The position numbers were made by a program, and so were the translations under genes. The notes beneath the pieces were generated by a model, which saw only the letters and a program-made list of their open reading frames with translations, did not search any database and was not told the origin of the DNA. A DNA stretch of 37,129 nt from an uncultured Oscillospiraceae bacterium (GTDB lineage: Bacteria > Bacillota > Clostridia > Oscillospirales > Oscillospiraceae), in assembly GCA_934511165.1 (NCBI GenBank), contig CAKSWA010000019.1, forward strand, positions 1 to 37,129. The letters are read 5' to 3'. Shown here piece after piece: positions 20,250 through 28,896 of this stretch (position 1 is its first letter; every line of letters starts with the position of its first letter).

Positions 20250-21554
20250 TCAGAGTATCTCAATATTGCCGCGCTCGGCGACGGCCTTCATGGCGTTTTT
20301 GGTGTCGAACACGAATTTGGCGTTTTTCTGCACGAAGTCATAATCCACATTCGTGTGCGCGGCGGTGACCATGACAAGGTCAGCACCGGCGACGGCTTCC
20401 TCCGTCAGCGCCGGAATGCCGGTCATGCTCATGCCCTTCCAGCGGAAGGACGGCACCCAGGGGTCATAGTAGCTCACGTCCGCGCCGCGCTTCTGGAGCT
20501 CCTTGATAACGTTGATGGCCGGGCTCTCGCGGAAGTCGGCGATATTCTGCTTATAGGCGACGCCGAGAACCAGCACTTTCGCGCCGTTCAGCGATTTTTT
20601 GAACGTGTTGAGAATGCGCGCGGCGCGGTCGACACAGTACTCCGGCATACGGTCGTTGACCATCATGGACGATTCGATCATCGAGGTATGGAAGCCGTAT
20701 TCGCGCGCTTTCCAGCTCAGATAATAGGGGTCGAGCGGGATGCAGTGGCCGCCGAGACCGGGGCCGGGATAAAACGCCTGGAAGCCGTAGGGCTTGCTCT
20801 TCGCCGCATCGATCACTTCCCAGATGTTGATGCCCATGCGGTCGCAGAGGATGGCAAGCTCGTTGATGAGGCCGATGTTCACGTTGCGGTAGGTGTTCTC
20901 GAGGATCTTCTCCATCTCGGCGATGGCCGGAGAGGAGACCTTATAGACCGGCGCTTCGAGCACCGTTTCATACATGGCCGCGGCGATCTCGGTGCACTTG
21001 GGCGTGCAGCCGCCGACGACCTTGGGCGTATTCTTCGTCTTGTAGATCAGGTTGCCCGGATCGACGCGCTCCGGCGAGAAGGCGAGATAGAAGTCCTCGC
21101 CGCACTTGAGCCCGGACTTTTCCAGAATGGGCTTGCAGAGCTCCTCGGTCGTGCCGGGATACGTTGTGGATTCGAGCACAACGAGCATGTCCTTATGGAC
21201 ATAGGGCATGATGCTCTCCGTGGAGGCGCGGACATAGCTGATGTCCGGCTGCTGGTGGGCGTCGAGCGGCGTCGGCACGCAGATGCACACGCAGTCGCAC
21301 TTCGCGGCGTCAGCAAAGTTGGACGTAGCGATAAGCTGCCCGGCCTTGACGAGCGCTTCCAGATCCTCGTTCACCACATCGCCGATATAGTTTTTCCCGG
21401 CGTTGACCATGTCCACTTTTTCCTTCTGCACGTCAAAGCCGTAGACCTTAAAGCCGGCCTTCGCCTTTTCCACGGCCAGAGGCAGGCCGACGTAGCCGAG
21501 ACCGATAACGCCGAGCGTAGCTTCTCTTGCAAGCAGTTTTTCTTTGAGTCCCAT
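20250..21554 (-). CDS. wbpA: WbpA-type UDP-N-acetylglucosamine 6-dehydrogenase
   Basis: The 434-residue UDP-sugar dehydrogenase has an NAD loop GVIGLGYVGLPLA (15-27), CVPTPLD (92-98), LESTTYPGTTEE (128-138) and AFSPERVDPGN (158-168). The catalytic Cys271 lies in GPGLGGHCIPLDPYYLSWKA, followed by LVLGVAYKQNIADFRESPA. Enzymes of this type oxidise C6 of UDP-HexNAc twice to the uronic acid. Context with WbpB/D/E-like genes points to UDP-GlcNAc rather than UDP-ManNAc (WecC). It is first in the four-gene cassette and has its own promoter at 21611-21639. The ribosome site GAGGAAT lies close to ATG 21554. Confidence 0.88.
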   Translation of the reverse strand: MGLKEKLLAREATLGVIGLGYVGLPLAVEKAKAGFKVYGFDVQKEKVDMVNAGKNYIGDVVNEDLEALVKAGQLIATSNFADAAKCDCVCICVPTPLDAHQQPDISYVRASTESIMPYVHKDMLVVLESTTYPGTTEELCKPILEKSGLKCGEDFYLAFSPERVDPGNLIYKTKNTPKVVGGCTPKCTEIAAAMYETVLEAPVYKVSSPAIAEMEKILENTYRNVNIGLINELAILCDRMGINIWEVIDAAKSKPYGFQAFYPGPGLGGHCIPLDPYYLSWKAREYGFHTSMIESSMMVNDRMPEYCVDRAARILNTFKKSLNGAKVLVLGVAYKQNIADFRESPAINVIKELQKRGADVSYYDPWVPSFRWKGMSMTGIPALTEEAVAGADLVMVTAAHTNVDYDFVQKNAKFVFDTKNAMKAVAERGNIEIL

Positions 21555-21610
21555 ATGTATTCCTCGATTCCGTTACGAAATTGAACATCGCAAATGCTGT
21601 TAACTTATAG

Positions 21611-21639
21611 ATGATAGCACAGTTGCCGCTCCATTTCAA
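21611..21639 (-). promoter_or_regulatory. Promoter of the wbpA-B-D-E cassette
   Basis: On the minus strand TTGAAA (21639-21634) and TATCAT (21616-21611) are separated by 17 bases. It separates the nucleotide-sugar cassette from the glycosyltransferase operon, for which only a weak AAAAAC-TCCC-TTTTT terminator-like stretch is seen (about 21640-21660). Confidence 0.6.
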
Positions 21640-21664
21640 TAAAAAGGGAGTTTTTCTGAACGCG

Positions 21665-22759
21665 CTATACCATTTCTTTCCGGGATTGCACCGTACGCGT
21701 CAAAAACGTTTGTAAAATATCGAACGGCATCTCACCGGGATAATCGTTTTTTGCGCAATCGCGGGTGCACTCGGAAAAATCGCCCTTGTATCGCGGGGCG
21801 TTTTCGTTGAATGCCGGGAGCTGCACGTATTTATCCGACGGGTACGGCGTGAAAAGCAGAGCCGGATACGGGCAGGACGAAAAACCGCTCTCGTACTGCT
21901 CCTGCTCTTTCGTTGTTACAAAGCAGCTTTCTACATACAGAGTATTCAGATCCATCCGTTCGCGCCGGCGGTACCATTTTTCCGCGTAGTCTGCCAGCTC
22001 CTCCGGCGACGTTACATGGTTGAAATGGAGCCGGATATCGCCGAGCATTACGATCGGGTAGGCCACTGCCCCGCCGCGCCGGACGCAAAGCTTTTCCGGG
22101 ACAAGCGGCAGCGACAGATACCGGGGCAAATCGTTGATCAGCTTTACAAAATCGTCTGTATTTACGAACATGTTGATAAACGGCGAGTGCATTTCCATGC
22201 CGAGCGTATGATACATCAGCCCGCCCCAGCAATTATCGGAAAGAAATGTTATGCCGCGCTCTCGGAGCGAAACATACGCATCCATCCGAAAGCCTGGAAT
22301 GCGGAGCGCGCGAGCCGGGATAATCTTTTCCGCCGGAATCCCCTCTACCGGCGAACAGCGCTCCGGAAAGCGCCTGTCCGGCTGCCGCTCTATGGTTTTT
22401 CCCCAACCGGTATAGTTTTGCCACTGTCGGAGCTTTTTCCGAGAAAAGAGCCGCGCCATAATTTTATAGTACAAGCACATGAGCGCCGGCGGAAGCAGAC
22501 GCTTGATGCAGCTGCGGGTCTGATCGTGCCGGGCTGCGGACGAATTTTCCGTTGCAACAACATAGTCAAAGTCCAGATCTTTCAGCGCTTCCGGCGGATA
22601 AAACGGCAGATTCTGCCGTTCCGGCGGGACTGCGCCGCGCTCCGGTGCGGAAACGCCCAGAAGCTTCATCCGTCCCCCGGCCGTCTCATGGTCAAGGGTG
22701 CTCTCCAGCGTATCGTCCTTCCGGGGCGTTTGGTAGAATAGAATGCATTGGATCTCCAT
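21665..22759 (-). CDS. DUF1919 exopolysaccharide-associated protein with extra N-terminal region
   Basis: The 364-residue protein ends in a DUF1919 domain (about 161-340). Landmarks are ITFLSDNCWGGLMYHTLG (170-187), the SPFINMFVNTDDFVKLINDLPRYL stretch, VMLGDIRLHFNHV and the Glu/Arg-rich helix AEKWYRRRERM. DUF1919 proteins are common in capsule loci of Firmicutes, with no established reaction. The first ~160 residues are a separate region with LDFDYVVATENSS, resembling the nucleotide-binding strand of sugar-epimerase-like folds, but I cannot assign it. The start is ATG 22759, with GGGGAGA upstream; a frame reaching 22906 overlaps the flippase gene. It is the last gene of the long operon. Confidence 0.72.
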   Translation of the reverse strand: MEIQCILFYQTPRKDDTLESTLDHETAGGRMKLLGVSAPERGAVPPERQNLPFYPPEALKDLDFDYVVATENSSAARHDQTRSCIKRLLPPALMCLYYKIMARLFSRKKLRQWQNYTGWGKTIERQPDRRFPERCSPVEGIPAEKIIPARALRIPGFRMDAYVSLRERGITFLSDNCWGGLMYHTLGMEMHSPFINMFVNTDDFVKLINDLPRYLSLPLVPEKLCVRRGGAVAYPIVMLGDIRLHFNHVTSPEELADYAEKWYRRRERMDLNTLYVESCFVTTKEQEQYESGFSSCPYPALLFTPYPSDKYVQLPAFNENAPRYKGDFSECTRDCAKNDYPGEMPFDILQTFLTRTVQSRKEMV

Positions 22760-22773
22760 AGGTTCTCCCCTCT

Positions 22774-24336
22774 TCAGCCCTTTCGGATCTTTTTTGCCAT
22801 GCCGCGGAAAATACTGAACACCGCATCGCGGAAATAGAGAAAATTCTCGTTTTTCCGGAACAGAAGAAACCAGAATCCGTTCGGCACAAGCGTGCAGACC
22901 ACGCACTTGAGCACAAAGGCTCCGAGGGAATGTCCGGGTATGGCGCGGCAGAGCAGGTACACCATCGCCGCCGTGACGAGCACCAAAGCAAGCTCGGCAA
23001 AATACGTCCGGTAATACTCGGCGGCACTTTTCTGGAATACTTTTTTATACACCATGCCGGGGTCAAAGAGGATGACCGCGAACAGGCTCGCCGTTGTGCC
23101 GACGAGCGCGCCGGTGACACCCATGCCGGCCGGTCCGGTCAGAAGGACGGAAAGGCCGACGTTCAGAACCGTGGAGAGGACGTACCGGTAGCGCGTCTCA
23201 TAATACATGCCGTGAACATCACGGTATTTGACGATCGCGCCCGCCAGTCCCTCAATCAGGAAGTTGAAGCACAGCAGCGTCCGGTCAAGCGGCGCGAGAA
23301 GCCATTTGGCATCGTGGAGCCAGATGTCCTGAATAAACGGGTCAAACAGCATCCAAAGGCAGATGGAAAACCAGCCGAAGATCCAGAAATACAGAAATTG
23401 GAGCGTATGGAAAAACTCCTCCTTCCGCTCTCTGGATTCCGTGGCGCAGAAATTGCCGAGACTCGTATGCAGCGAGCCGAAGATCGTGTTGGCAAGGGTC
23501 GTTACAATATTTTTGATGACGAGATAGTTGGAGTATACGCCGCTGTTCACCACGCCGACGAGGGCGGAGATCACGGTATTGTCGATGCCGTCGTTGAGCT
23601 TCCAGCAGATCTTGTTGGTCGCCGTTCCGAGCACGTTGCGGTAGATCGGCTGCTTTTCCTCCTTCGTCAGCGGGACAACATTTTTGTCCAGCATGTAGGG
23701 ATACAGCTTATCGACCTTGCGGCTGACTGCGAGGTTTTTGGCAATCGTCATGACGATGCCGAGAATGGTATAGATATAAAAGTCCAGCGTCGGCGTATTG
23801 CGGAACAGGTACAGCGCGGCAATGCGCACCGCCGTCGTCGCAGCGGAAAAGGTCAGCGATATTGCCGTAACCTTATAGCCCTTCTGATACGCGGAGAGAA
23901 TCTGCCCCTTGTAGGCAAAAAACCAGTAGGACGCCGTGGACGAGAGAATATTCAAAAAGAAGATCAGCCGCAGGTTGACAAGCTCCGTGCTTCCCTTGGC
24001 AAGATATGGGATCACCGGCACGAGCAGCGTTCCGAGTCCCAGGAACACCGCGCCGACGATGCGGAAAATGCGGCGGTAAAACGCCATCAGCGACTTGAGC
24101 TTCTCCACGTCGTTTTCCGCCGCGGGCTTGTACATGGCGTAGGCGATCGCCGCGTCAAAGCCGAGCTCCGTCAGGCTGAGCACCGTCAGCACGCTGCCGA
24201 ACAGGCCGTTGATGCCCAGATACTCCTCTGAGAGCAGGGAGATGAACACCGTGCGCTCAATGAAGGAGAGCAGCGGCGATAAGAGTTTGCCGCTGATGCC
24301 GGCCAAAAAGTTTTTAAAAACGTTATCCTTACGCAT
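22774..24336 (-). CDS. Wzx-type polysaccharide flippase
   Basis: The 520-residue protein has 12-14 predicted membrane helices and the oligosaccharidyl-lipid flippase (MOP superfamily) pattern. The N-terminal amphipathic start NFLAGISGKLLSPLLSFIERTVFISLLSEEYLGI leads to GLFGSVLTVLSLTELGFDAAIAYAMYKPAAENDVEKLKSL. Such proteins move undecaprenyl-linked oligosaccharide units across the membrane before polymerisation. Only one flippase is present, so this is probably the exporter of the glycan built by the surrounding transferases. Its ribosome site AAGGAAG lies close to ATG 24336, and it sits 14 bases before the DUF1919 gene. Confidence 0.87.
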   Translation of the reverse strand: MRKDNVFKNFLAGISGKLLSPLLSFIERTVFISLLSEEYLGINGLFGSVLTVLSLTELGFDAAIAYAMYKPAAENDVEKLKSLMAFYRRIFRIVGAVFLGLGTLLVPVIPYLAKGSTELVNLRLIFFLNILSSTASYWFFAYKGQILSAYQKGYKVTAISLTFSAATTAVRIAALYLFRNTPTLDFYIYTILGIVMTIAKNLAVSRKVDKLYPYMLDKNVVPLTKEEKQPIYRNVLGTATNKICWKLNDGIDNTVISALVGVVNSGVYSNYLVIKNIVTTLANTIFGSLHTSLGNFCATESRERKEEFFHTLQFLYFWIFGWFSICLWMLFDPFIQDIWLHDAKWLLAPLDRTLLCFNFLIEGLAGAIVKYRDVHGMYYETRYRYVLSTVLNVGLSVLLTGPAGMGVTGALVGTTASLFAVILFDPGMVYKKVFQKSAAEYYRTYFAELALVLVTAAMVYLLCRAIPGHSLGAFVLKCVVCTLVPNGFWFLLFRKNENFLYFRDAVFSIFRGMAKKIRKG

Positions 24337-24381
24337 ACAGACTTCCTTGCAATTTGTCCCGCTGAAACGGCGGACGGCGTT

Positions 24382-25344
24382 TCAGTCGACTCTCTTTGCG
24401 AGATAATAGAACAGCCGCGGTGAAATGAGATGAACTGCCGCAGCGACGATCTTCCGCAGCGAAATGCGTTCGTACTGCCGGAAATAAAACCGGCGGTGGA
24501 TTTTGGTAAGATACCGGCGCAGCATTTTCCGCTGCGTTTTCTCCAGCGCGGCGCACTTCTCATAATAGATATCCGCCATATGAACGATCCGAACGGAGAT
24601 ATACCGCCGGAGCGGCTCGGAGACCGTACCGGCCAGATCATAGATCGAAAGCCAGCTCGTCAGATGGTCGAGCCGGCGAAGAGAAAAGGTCTGCTTATGC
24701 ATGGAGCTTCCGGTGTAAATATAATACCGGCAGACGATCTCATCCGTCACGGCATAGACATCGCACCGCGCCAGCAGCTCCGTGCAGAAGAGCGCATCCT
24801 CGCCGATCGCCAGCGCGGAAAAACGCGTGTCCCCGATCAGTTCCCGGCGGAACAGCTTGTTCCAGCAGACGAACAGCCAATCGGGATCGTCCAGAAAGAA
24901 GCTTTGCAGAATGTCCTTCGGCGTGCGGAACACGCCGGCTTTGAGAATATCGGCTTTCTCCTCGCCGTTTTTTTCCGGGTACACTTCCCGGACGCTGCCG
25001 CAGACGACCGGCGCGCTCTCGCGCTTTGCGAGGGTGAGCAGCGTTTTCAGAAAGTTTGGCTCATAGGCGTCGTCGCTGTCGAGAAAGGCGACATACTCCC
25101 CCGCCGCCGCGTCCAGCCCCGCATTTCTCGCCGATCCGACGCCGCCGTTGGGCTTGTCAATCACATGGATGCGCGGATCGGCCGCTTCGTATTCGCGGCA
25201 GAGCGCAAGCGAGCCGTCCGAAGAGCCGTCGTTCACGAGCCACAGCTCCCAATCCAGCTCGGTCTGCGCGAGAACGCTTTCCACGCTGCGCGAGAGCGTC
25301 TTTTCCGCGTTATAGACCGGTACGATCACCGAAACCTCAGCCAT
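24382..25344 (-). CDS. Family 2 glycosyltransferase
   Basis: The 320-residue GT-A enzyme has VSVIVPVYNAEKTLSRSV at the N-terminus, VNDGSSDG (37-44), and the metal-binding DSDD (89-92) after AGEYVAFL. A downstream acidic segment (IGEDALF) would supply the catalytic base. It transfers an activated sugar to a growing lipid-linked glycan with inversion; donor and acceptor are unknown. The C-terminal ~60 residues are basic and probably lie at the membrane. It overlaps the preceding GT4 gene by eight bases, implying coupled translation. Confidence 0.85.
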   Translation of the reverse strand: MAEVSVIVPVYNAEKTLSRSVESVLAQTELDWELWLVNDGSSDGSLALCREYEAADPRIHVIDKPNGGVGSARNAGLDAAAGEYVAFLDSDDAYEPNFLKTLLTLAKRESAPVVCGSVREVYPEKNGEEKADILKAGVFRTPKDILQSFFLDDPDWLFVCWNKLFRRELIGDTRFSALAIGEDALFCTELLARCDVYAVTDEIVCRYYIYTGSSMHKQTFSLRRLDHLTSWLSIYDLAGTVSEPLRRYISVRIVHMADIYYEKCAALEKTQRKMLRRYLTKIHRRFYFRQYERISLRKIVAAAVHLISPRLFYYLAKRVD

Positions 25345-26461
25345 GCTTCCGCCTCACCTTTTCATAAACCTTTTCCAGTTCGGAGCAGACCGCGTCCTCC
25401 GAAAACCGGCCGCGGCAGTATCCGGTGATCGCCGCCGGATTGTAGGAGCCGTAATGCTCCATCATGGACGCCATCGCTGCGGCAAGGCCGTCCACATCCT
25501 CGATCTCCACGGCAAGCCCCGTCTCCGGGCGAACCAGCAGCTCCCACGCGCTGGTCTTCGTCATAATAACCGGCAGGCCGCACGCCATCGCCTCAATATA
25601 CACGATGCCGAACGTTTCGACCCGGCTCGGCAGGACGAAGGCGTGGCTCCGGCAGAGCTGCCGGGCACACTCCCCGCGCGTCACCGCGCCGGTAAACGTC
25701 ACTTTATCCCGCAGCCCCAGCCGTTTCGTCAGCGCCGCAAGAGCATCCTGCTCCGCACCGCCGCCGCAGATGGTCAGCGTGGTGTCCGGGTGTGTCTCCG
25801 TAAGCTTGGCAAAGGAGCGCAGCAGGATGTCAAATCCCTTTTTCTGCGCCAGCATCCCCACGGAGACGAACCGGAACGGCTTTGCCGGGATCGTCTCCCG
25901 CTCGCGCTCGAAGAAGGTTTCGCTCACCATGTTGGGAATCACGAGCACGTCTTTTTTCGGGCAGAGCGGCTGGATGCATTTTTTCAGCCCCGGCCCGACG
26001 GCGATCACCGCGTCGGCCGCGGAAAAGCTCCGCCCGATCCGGCGAAGCTGCTCTTCCGGCAGAAGCCCCCGCTCAAACAGCGTGGCATGCTCCGTTACAA
26101 CAACGGGAATGCCAAACAGAAATTTCAGTGCGCGTGCGTATTTCAGATACCCCTCCGAATGAACGTGGATCACATCCGGCTTTCCGTTCGGAAACTCCGT
26201 GCGGAGAAAACGGCAGAGATAGCGCACAACACGGAAATACGTCAGATGGAAGCGCATGGGGGCGTGATGAAAGATATACTCCCGGAAGTTTCCTTCTTTT
26301 GTCACATCGCAGGAAACGGTTTTTCCGCCGTCGCTGCGCATGACTACGACGGTAACATCGTGGCCGCGGCGGGCAAGCGCCTGTGCCTGCTCCTTAAAGA
26401 AAATGCCGCTGAGCGGGCTTTCCTTTGTCGTATACCAGGACGGCATTACCAGAATTTTCAT
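25337..26461 (-). CDS. Family 4 glycosyltransferase (paralogue A)
   Basis: The 374-residue GT-B retaining transferase begins KILVMPSWYTTKESPLSGIFFKEQA. It has DVIHVHSEGYLKYA and VVTEHATLF in the acceptor domain. The C-terminal donor domain shows PFRFVSVGMLAQKKGFDIL and the E-x7-E motif VETFGIVYIEAMACGLPVI (Glu282, Glu290). It is strikingly similar to its upstream neighbour at 26506-27615, including long shared stretches around the donor site, so the two arose by tandem duplication. The acceptor half differs more, suggesting changed acceptor use. Donor sugar is unknown. Confidence 0.87.
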   Translation of the reverse strand: MKILVMPSWYTTKESPLSGIFFKEQAQALARRGHDVTVVVMRSDGGKTVSCDVTKEGNFREYIFHHAPMRFHLTYFRVVRYLCRFLRTEFPNGKPDVIHVHSEGYLKYARALKFLFGIPVVVTEHATLFERGLLPEEQLRRIGRSFSAADAVIAVGPGLKKCIQPLCPKKDVLVIPNMVSETFFERERETIPAKPFRFVSVGMLAQKKGFDILLRSFAKLTETHPDTTLTICGGGAEQDALAALTKRLGLRDKVTFTGAVTRGECARQLCRSHAFVLPSRVETFGIVYIEAMACGLPVIMTKTSAWELLVRPETGLAVEIEDVDGLAAAMASMMEHYGSYNPAAITGYCRGRFSEDAVCSELEKVYEKVRRKHG

Positions 26462-26505
26462 GCGTTTCCTTCTCCATGTATCGGGTTTCAGCAGATAGCG
26501 TCCGC

Positions 26506-27615
26506 TCAGCGGCGGACGACGCTTTCGTATACCGCCGTCAGCTGTTCGCAGACCGCTTTTTCCGAGAAACGGCTGCGGCAGATTTCCCGGATCGTATCCG
26601 GGTCATACGCGCTGTAGTTTTCCATTACGGATGCCGTTGCCGCAGCAAGGCCGTCCGCGTCCTCAATCTCCACGGCGAGCCCCGTCTCCGGCACGGCAAG
26701 CATTTCCCATGCGTTCGTTTTCGTCATAACGATCGGCAGGCCGCACGCCATAGCCTCTACAAAGACAACGCCGAACGTCTCCACGCGGCTTGCCAGAACG
26801 AAGGCATGGCTTTCGGCCAGGTATTCGCCGATCTTCTCTCTCGGCACGGCGCCGGTAAACGTGATGCGTCCGGCACAGGAGAGCTCTTTCGCCTGCGCTT
26901 CCAGCGCCTCTTTTTCCGAGCCGCTGCCGCAGATCGTGAGATGCGCGTCCGCGCCGGAGTCTATCAACCGGCCAAACGCTTCAAGCAGCAGATCCATGCC
27001 CTTGTTTTTTTCCAGCCAGCCCACAGAGATGAAGCGAAAGGGCCGCGCCGGTATGTCTTTTCGTGTTCGGGCGAAAAAGGCTTCGTTTACCAGATTCGGC
27101 AGAACCTGGATTTTCTTTCCGCCGCAGAGCGGCGCGATCGTTTCGCGAAGCCCCGGGCTGACGGCGAGCACGCCGTTGGCCTTTCTGTACGCGAGCGCCG
27201 CTTCGCGCAGCGCGTGCTTTGTCATGGTTCCACGCGCAAACCAGCTCACATGCTCCGTGATCACATACGGCACTCCGGAAAAGAGCCGCAGCACGGCGGC
27301 GTATTTTGCCGCGCCATAGGAGTGCACATGGATCACGTCCGGCTTGCCGCATTGACGCAGCAGAACCAGCATTTCGCGCAGAATGCGGAAGTATGTAAGA
27401 TGAAACCGTACCGGCTTTACATGGATGAGATATTCCGTGAGATTCCCGCTGGTGCGCTTTTCCGTCTGCACGCCGCGCTCGCCGTCATTGTAGACCGCCA
27501 TGACCGTGACCGTGTGACCGAAGCGCGCGAGTGCCGCCGCCTGCTCGGCAAAGAAGCTGCCGCTGAGCGGTTTTTTCTCCGACGGATACCAGGAAGGCAA
27601 AATCAGAATATGCAT
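26506..27615 (-). CDS. Family 4 glycosyltransferase (paralogue B)
   Basis: The 369-residue GT-B transferase begins HILILPSWYPSEKKPLSGSFFAEQA and carries PDVIHVHSYGAAKYA, VITEHVSWFARG and PFRFISVGWLEKNKGMDLL. The donor-site motif is VETFGVVFVEAMACGLPIV. It shares most donor-domain residues with paralogue A downstream (MTKT-x-AWE and PETGLAVEIED-x-DGLAAA in both). The genes are separated by 44 bases and lie in the same operon. A third, more distant relative is encoded at 29903-31009. The sugar transferred is not known. Confidence 0.87.
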   Translation of the reverse strand: MHILILPSWYPSEKKPLSGSFFAEQAAALARFGHTVTVMAVYNDGERGVQTEKRTSGNLTEYLIHVKPVRFHLTYFRILREMLVLLRQCGKPDVIHVHSYGAAKYAAVLRLFSGVPYVITEHVSWFARGTMTKHALREAALAYRKANGVLAVSPGLRETIAPLCGGKKIQVLPNLVNEAFFARTRKDIPARPFRFISVGWLEKNKGMDLLLEAFGRLIDSGADAHLTICGSGSEKEALEAQAKELSCAGRITFTGAVPREKIGEYLAESHAFVLASRVETFGVVFVEAMACGLPIVMTKTNAWEMLAVPETGLAVEIEDADGLAAATASVMENYSAYDPDTIREICRSRFSEKAVCEQLTAVYESVVRR

Positions 27616-27621
27616 GATTCG

Positions 27622-28896
27622 TTACTTCTCCTGCGGCAGAAGCGCCGTTACCTCCTGCACCTCGGCGGCAATGCGCTCATCCCATGTGCGGAAGTTTTCG
27701 TCTGCAAATTTCCGGGCGTTTGCGCTCATCCGCGCGCGTTCCGCCGGATCGGCCAGCAGCGCGCAGATGGCCTCCGAAAGCTCCTTTACGCTGCCGTCCG
27801 GGAGCAGGATGCCGTTTTCTCCCTGCCGGACGACCGTAGAGGTGCCGCCGACATCGTAGGTGATCACCGGGGTGCCGCAGCGCAGCGCCTCCAGCGTCGG
27901 ATTTCCCACGTTGGATATGGGGAAAAGCGAGAGGAACACGTCTGCCTGCCGGAGCCAGCAGAACACCTCGTCATGCGGAACCAAGCCGGCAAAATGCACG
28001 TTGTCCGTGATTTGCAGCTCGCGCGTCAGTGTCCGCAGATATTCCTCCTCCGGCCCATAGCCGCATATGACAAGCTGTGCGTTCGGAATCTTCTGGAGCA
28101 CATCCGGGAACGCCTGGATCGCCAGATGCACCCTCTTATCCTGATGAAGGCGGCAGAGCGTCATAACGACCGGCGCGCCCTTTGGCAGCGCGGAGAAAAA
28201 CGCCGGGGCGGGAAGCTCTCCCTCCGGCTTGTCCACGCCGTTGAGCCAGAAAAAGATCTTCTTGCTCCGGTTTCCCTGCCGCCGGAGCAGATCGTCGGTG
28301 CGCGTGCCGTCGTTGGCGGCAATGGCGATATCGGCAGAAACACCGTAAGCCTGCAATTCCGGATAGAGATACAGCCGGTTCCGGAAATTGTTTTCCATCA
28401 GCAGCCTGTCCCAGGTACCCATAAAGCGTATCACGAAAGGCATACGGTGCCGCTGCGACAGCCTTTTTCCCGCGTGAACTGCGTAAGCTTCCAGCGCGTA
28501 TATCACGGTATTCTCCGGGGAAAGCCCCTCTCTGGCGATGAGCTTTTCCGCCTCAGCCGTCAGCCTGCGGCGGATATAAAACGTATTGAGCAGATGAAAA
28601 AACCAGCCGATCTTCCGGATCCGCGCCTGCTTGAGAAACGGCGGATTGAAGCAGTGGATATAGAGTCCATCGTCGTAGCGCTGCACGCCGAGAGGCGTGT
28701 CCTCTTTCGTGCCGGCGTTGATGATCCATACCTTCCACCCGTTGGAAATATATCCTTCGATGGTGTGCCATATCGTCGGCGCTCCGAGAAGTTCCCGATG
28801 CCCCAGCCCGACATGCGCTACCAGAAGCAGATTCCTTTCCCGGCCGTTCACCGGCCGGTCAGATCCCGAACAATTTGTTTTACCCGATCCGTCCAT
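27622..28896 (-). CDS. Family 4-like glycosyltransferase
   Basis: The 424-residue GT-B protein starts with a short polar tail and then LLLVAHVGLGHRELLGAPTIW. It continues with FMGTWDRLLMENNFRNRLYLYPELQAYG, the donor-domain VVMTLCRLHQDKRVHLAIQAF and the E-motif region ISNVGNPTLEALRCGTPVITYDVGGT. It differs clearly from the A/B paralogues and probably uses another donor. ATG 28896 has a strong GGAGGG ribosome site, which means a 49-base overlap with the upstream gene. A GTG at 28851 would give a four-base GTGA overlap but has only a weak site. I favour the ATG. Confidence 0.82.
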   Translation of the reverse strand: MDGSGKTNCSGSDRPVNGRERNLLLVAHVGLGHRELLGAPTIWHTIEGYISNGWKVWIINAGTKEDTPLGVQRYDDGLYIHCFNPPFLKQARIRKIGWFFHLLNTFYIRRRLTAEAEKLIAREGLSPENTVIYALEAYAVHAGKRLSQRHRMPFVIRFMGTWDRLLMENNFRNRLYLYPELQAYGVSADIAIAANDGTRTDDLLRRQGNRSKKIFFWLNGVDKPEGELPAPAFFSALPKGAPVVMTLCRLHQDKRVHLAIQAFPDVLQKIPNAQLVICGYGPEEEYLRTLTRELQITDNVHFAGLVPHDEVFCWLRQADVFLSLFPISNVGNPTLEALRCGTPVITYDVGGTSTVVRQGENGILLPDGSVKELSEAICALLADPAERARMSANARKFADENFRTWDERIAAEVQEVTALLPQEK

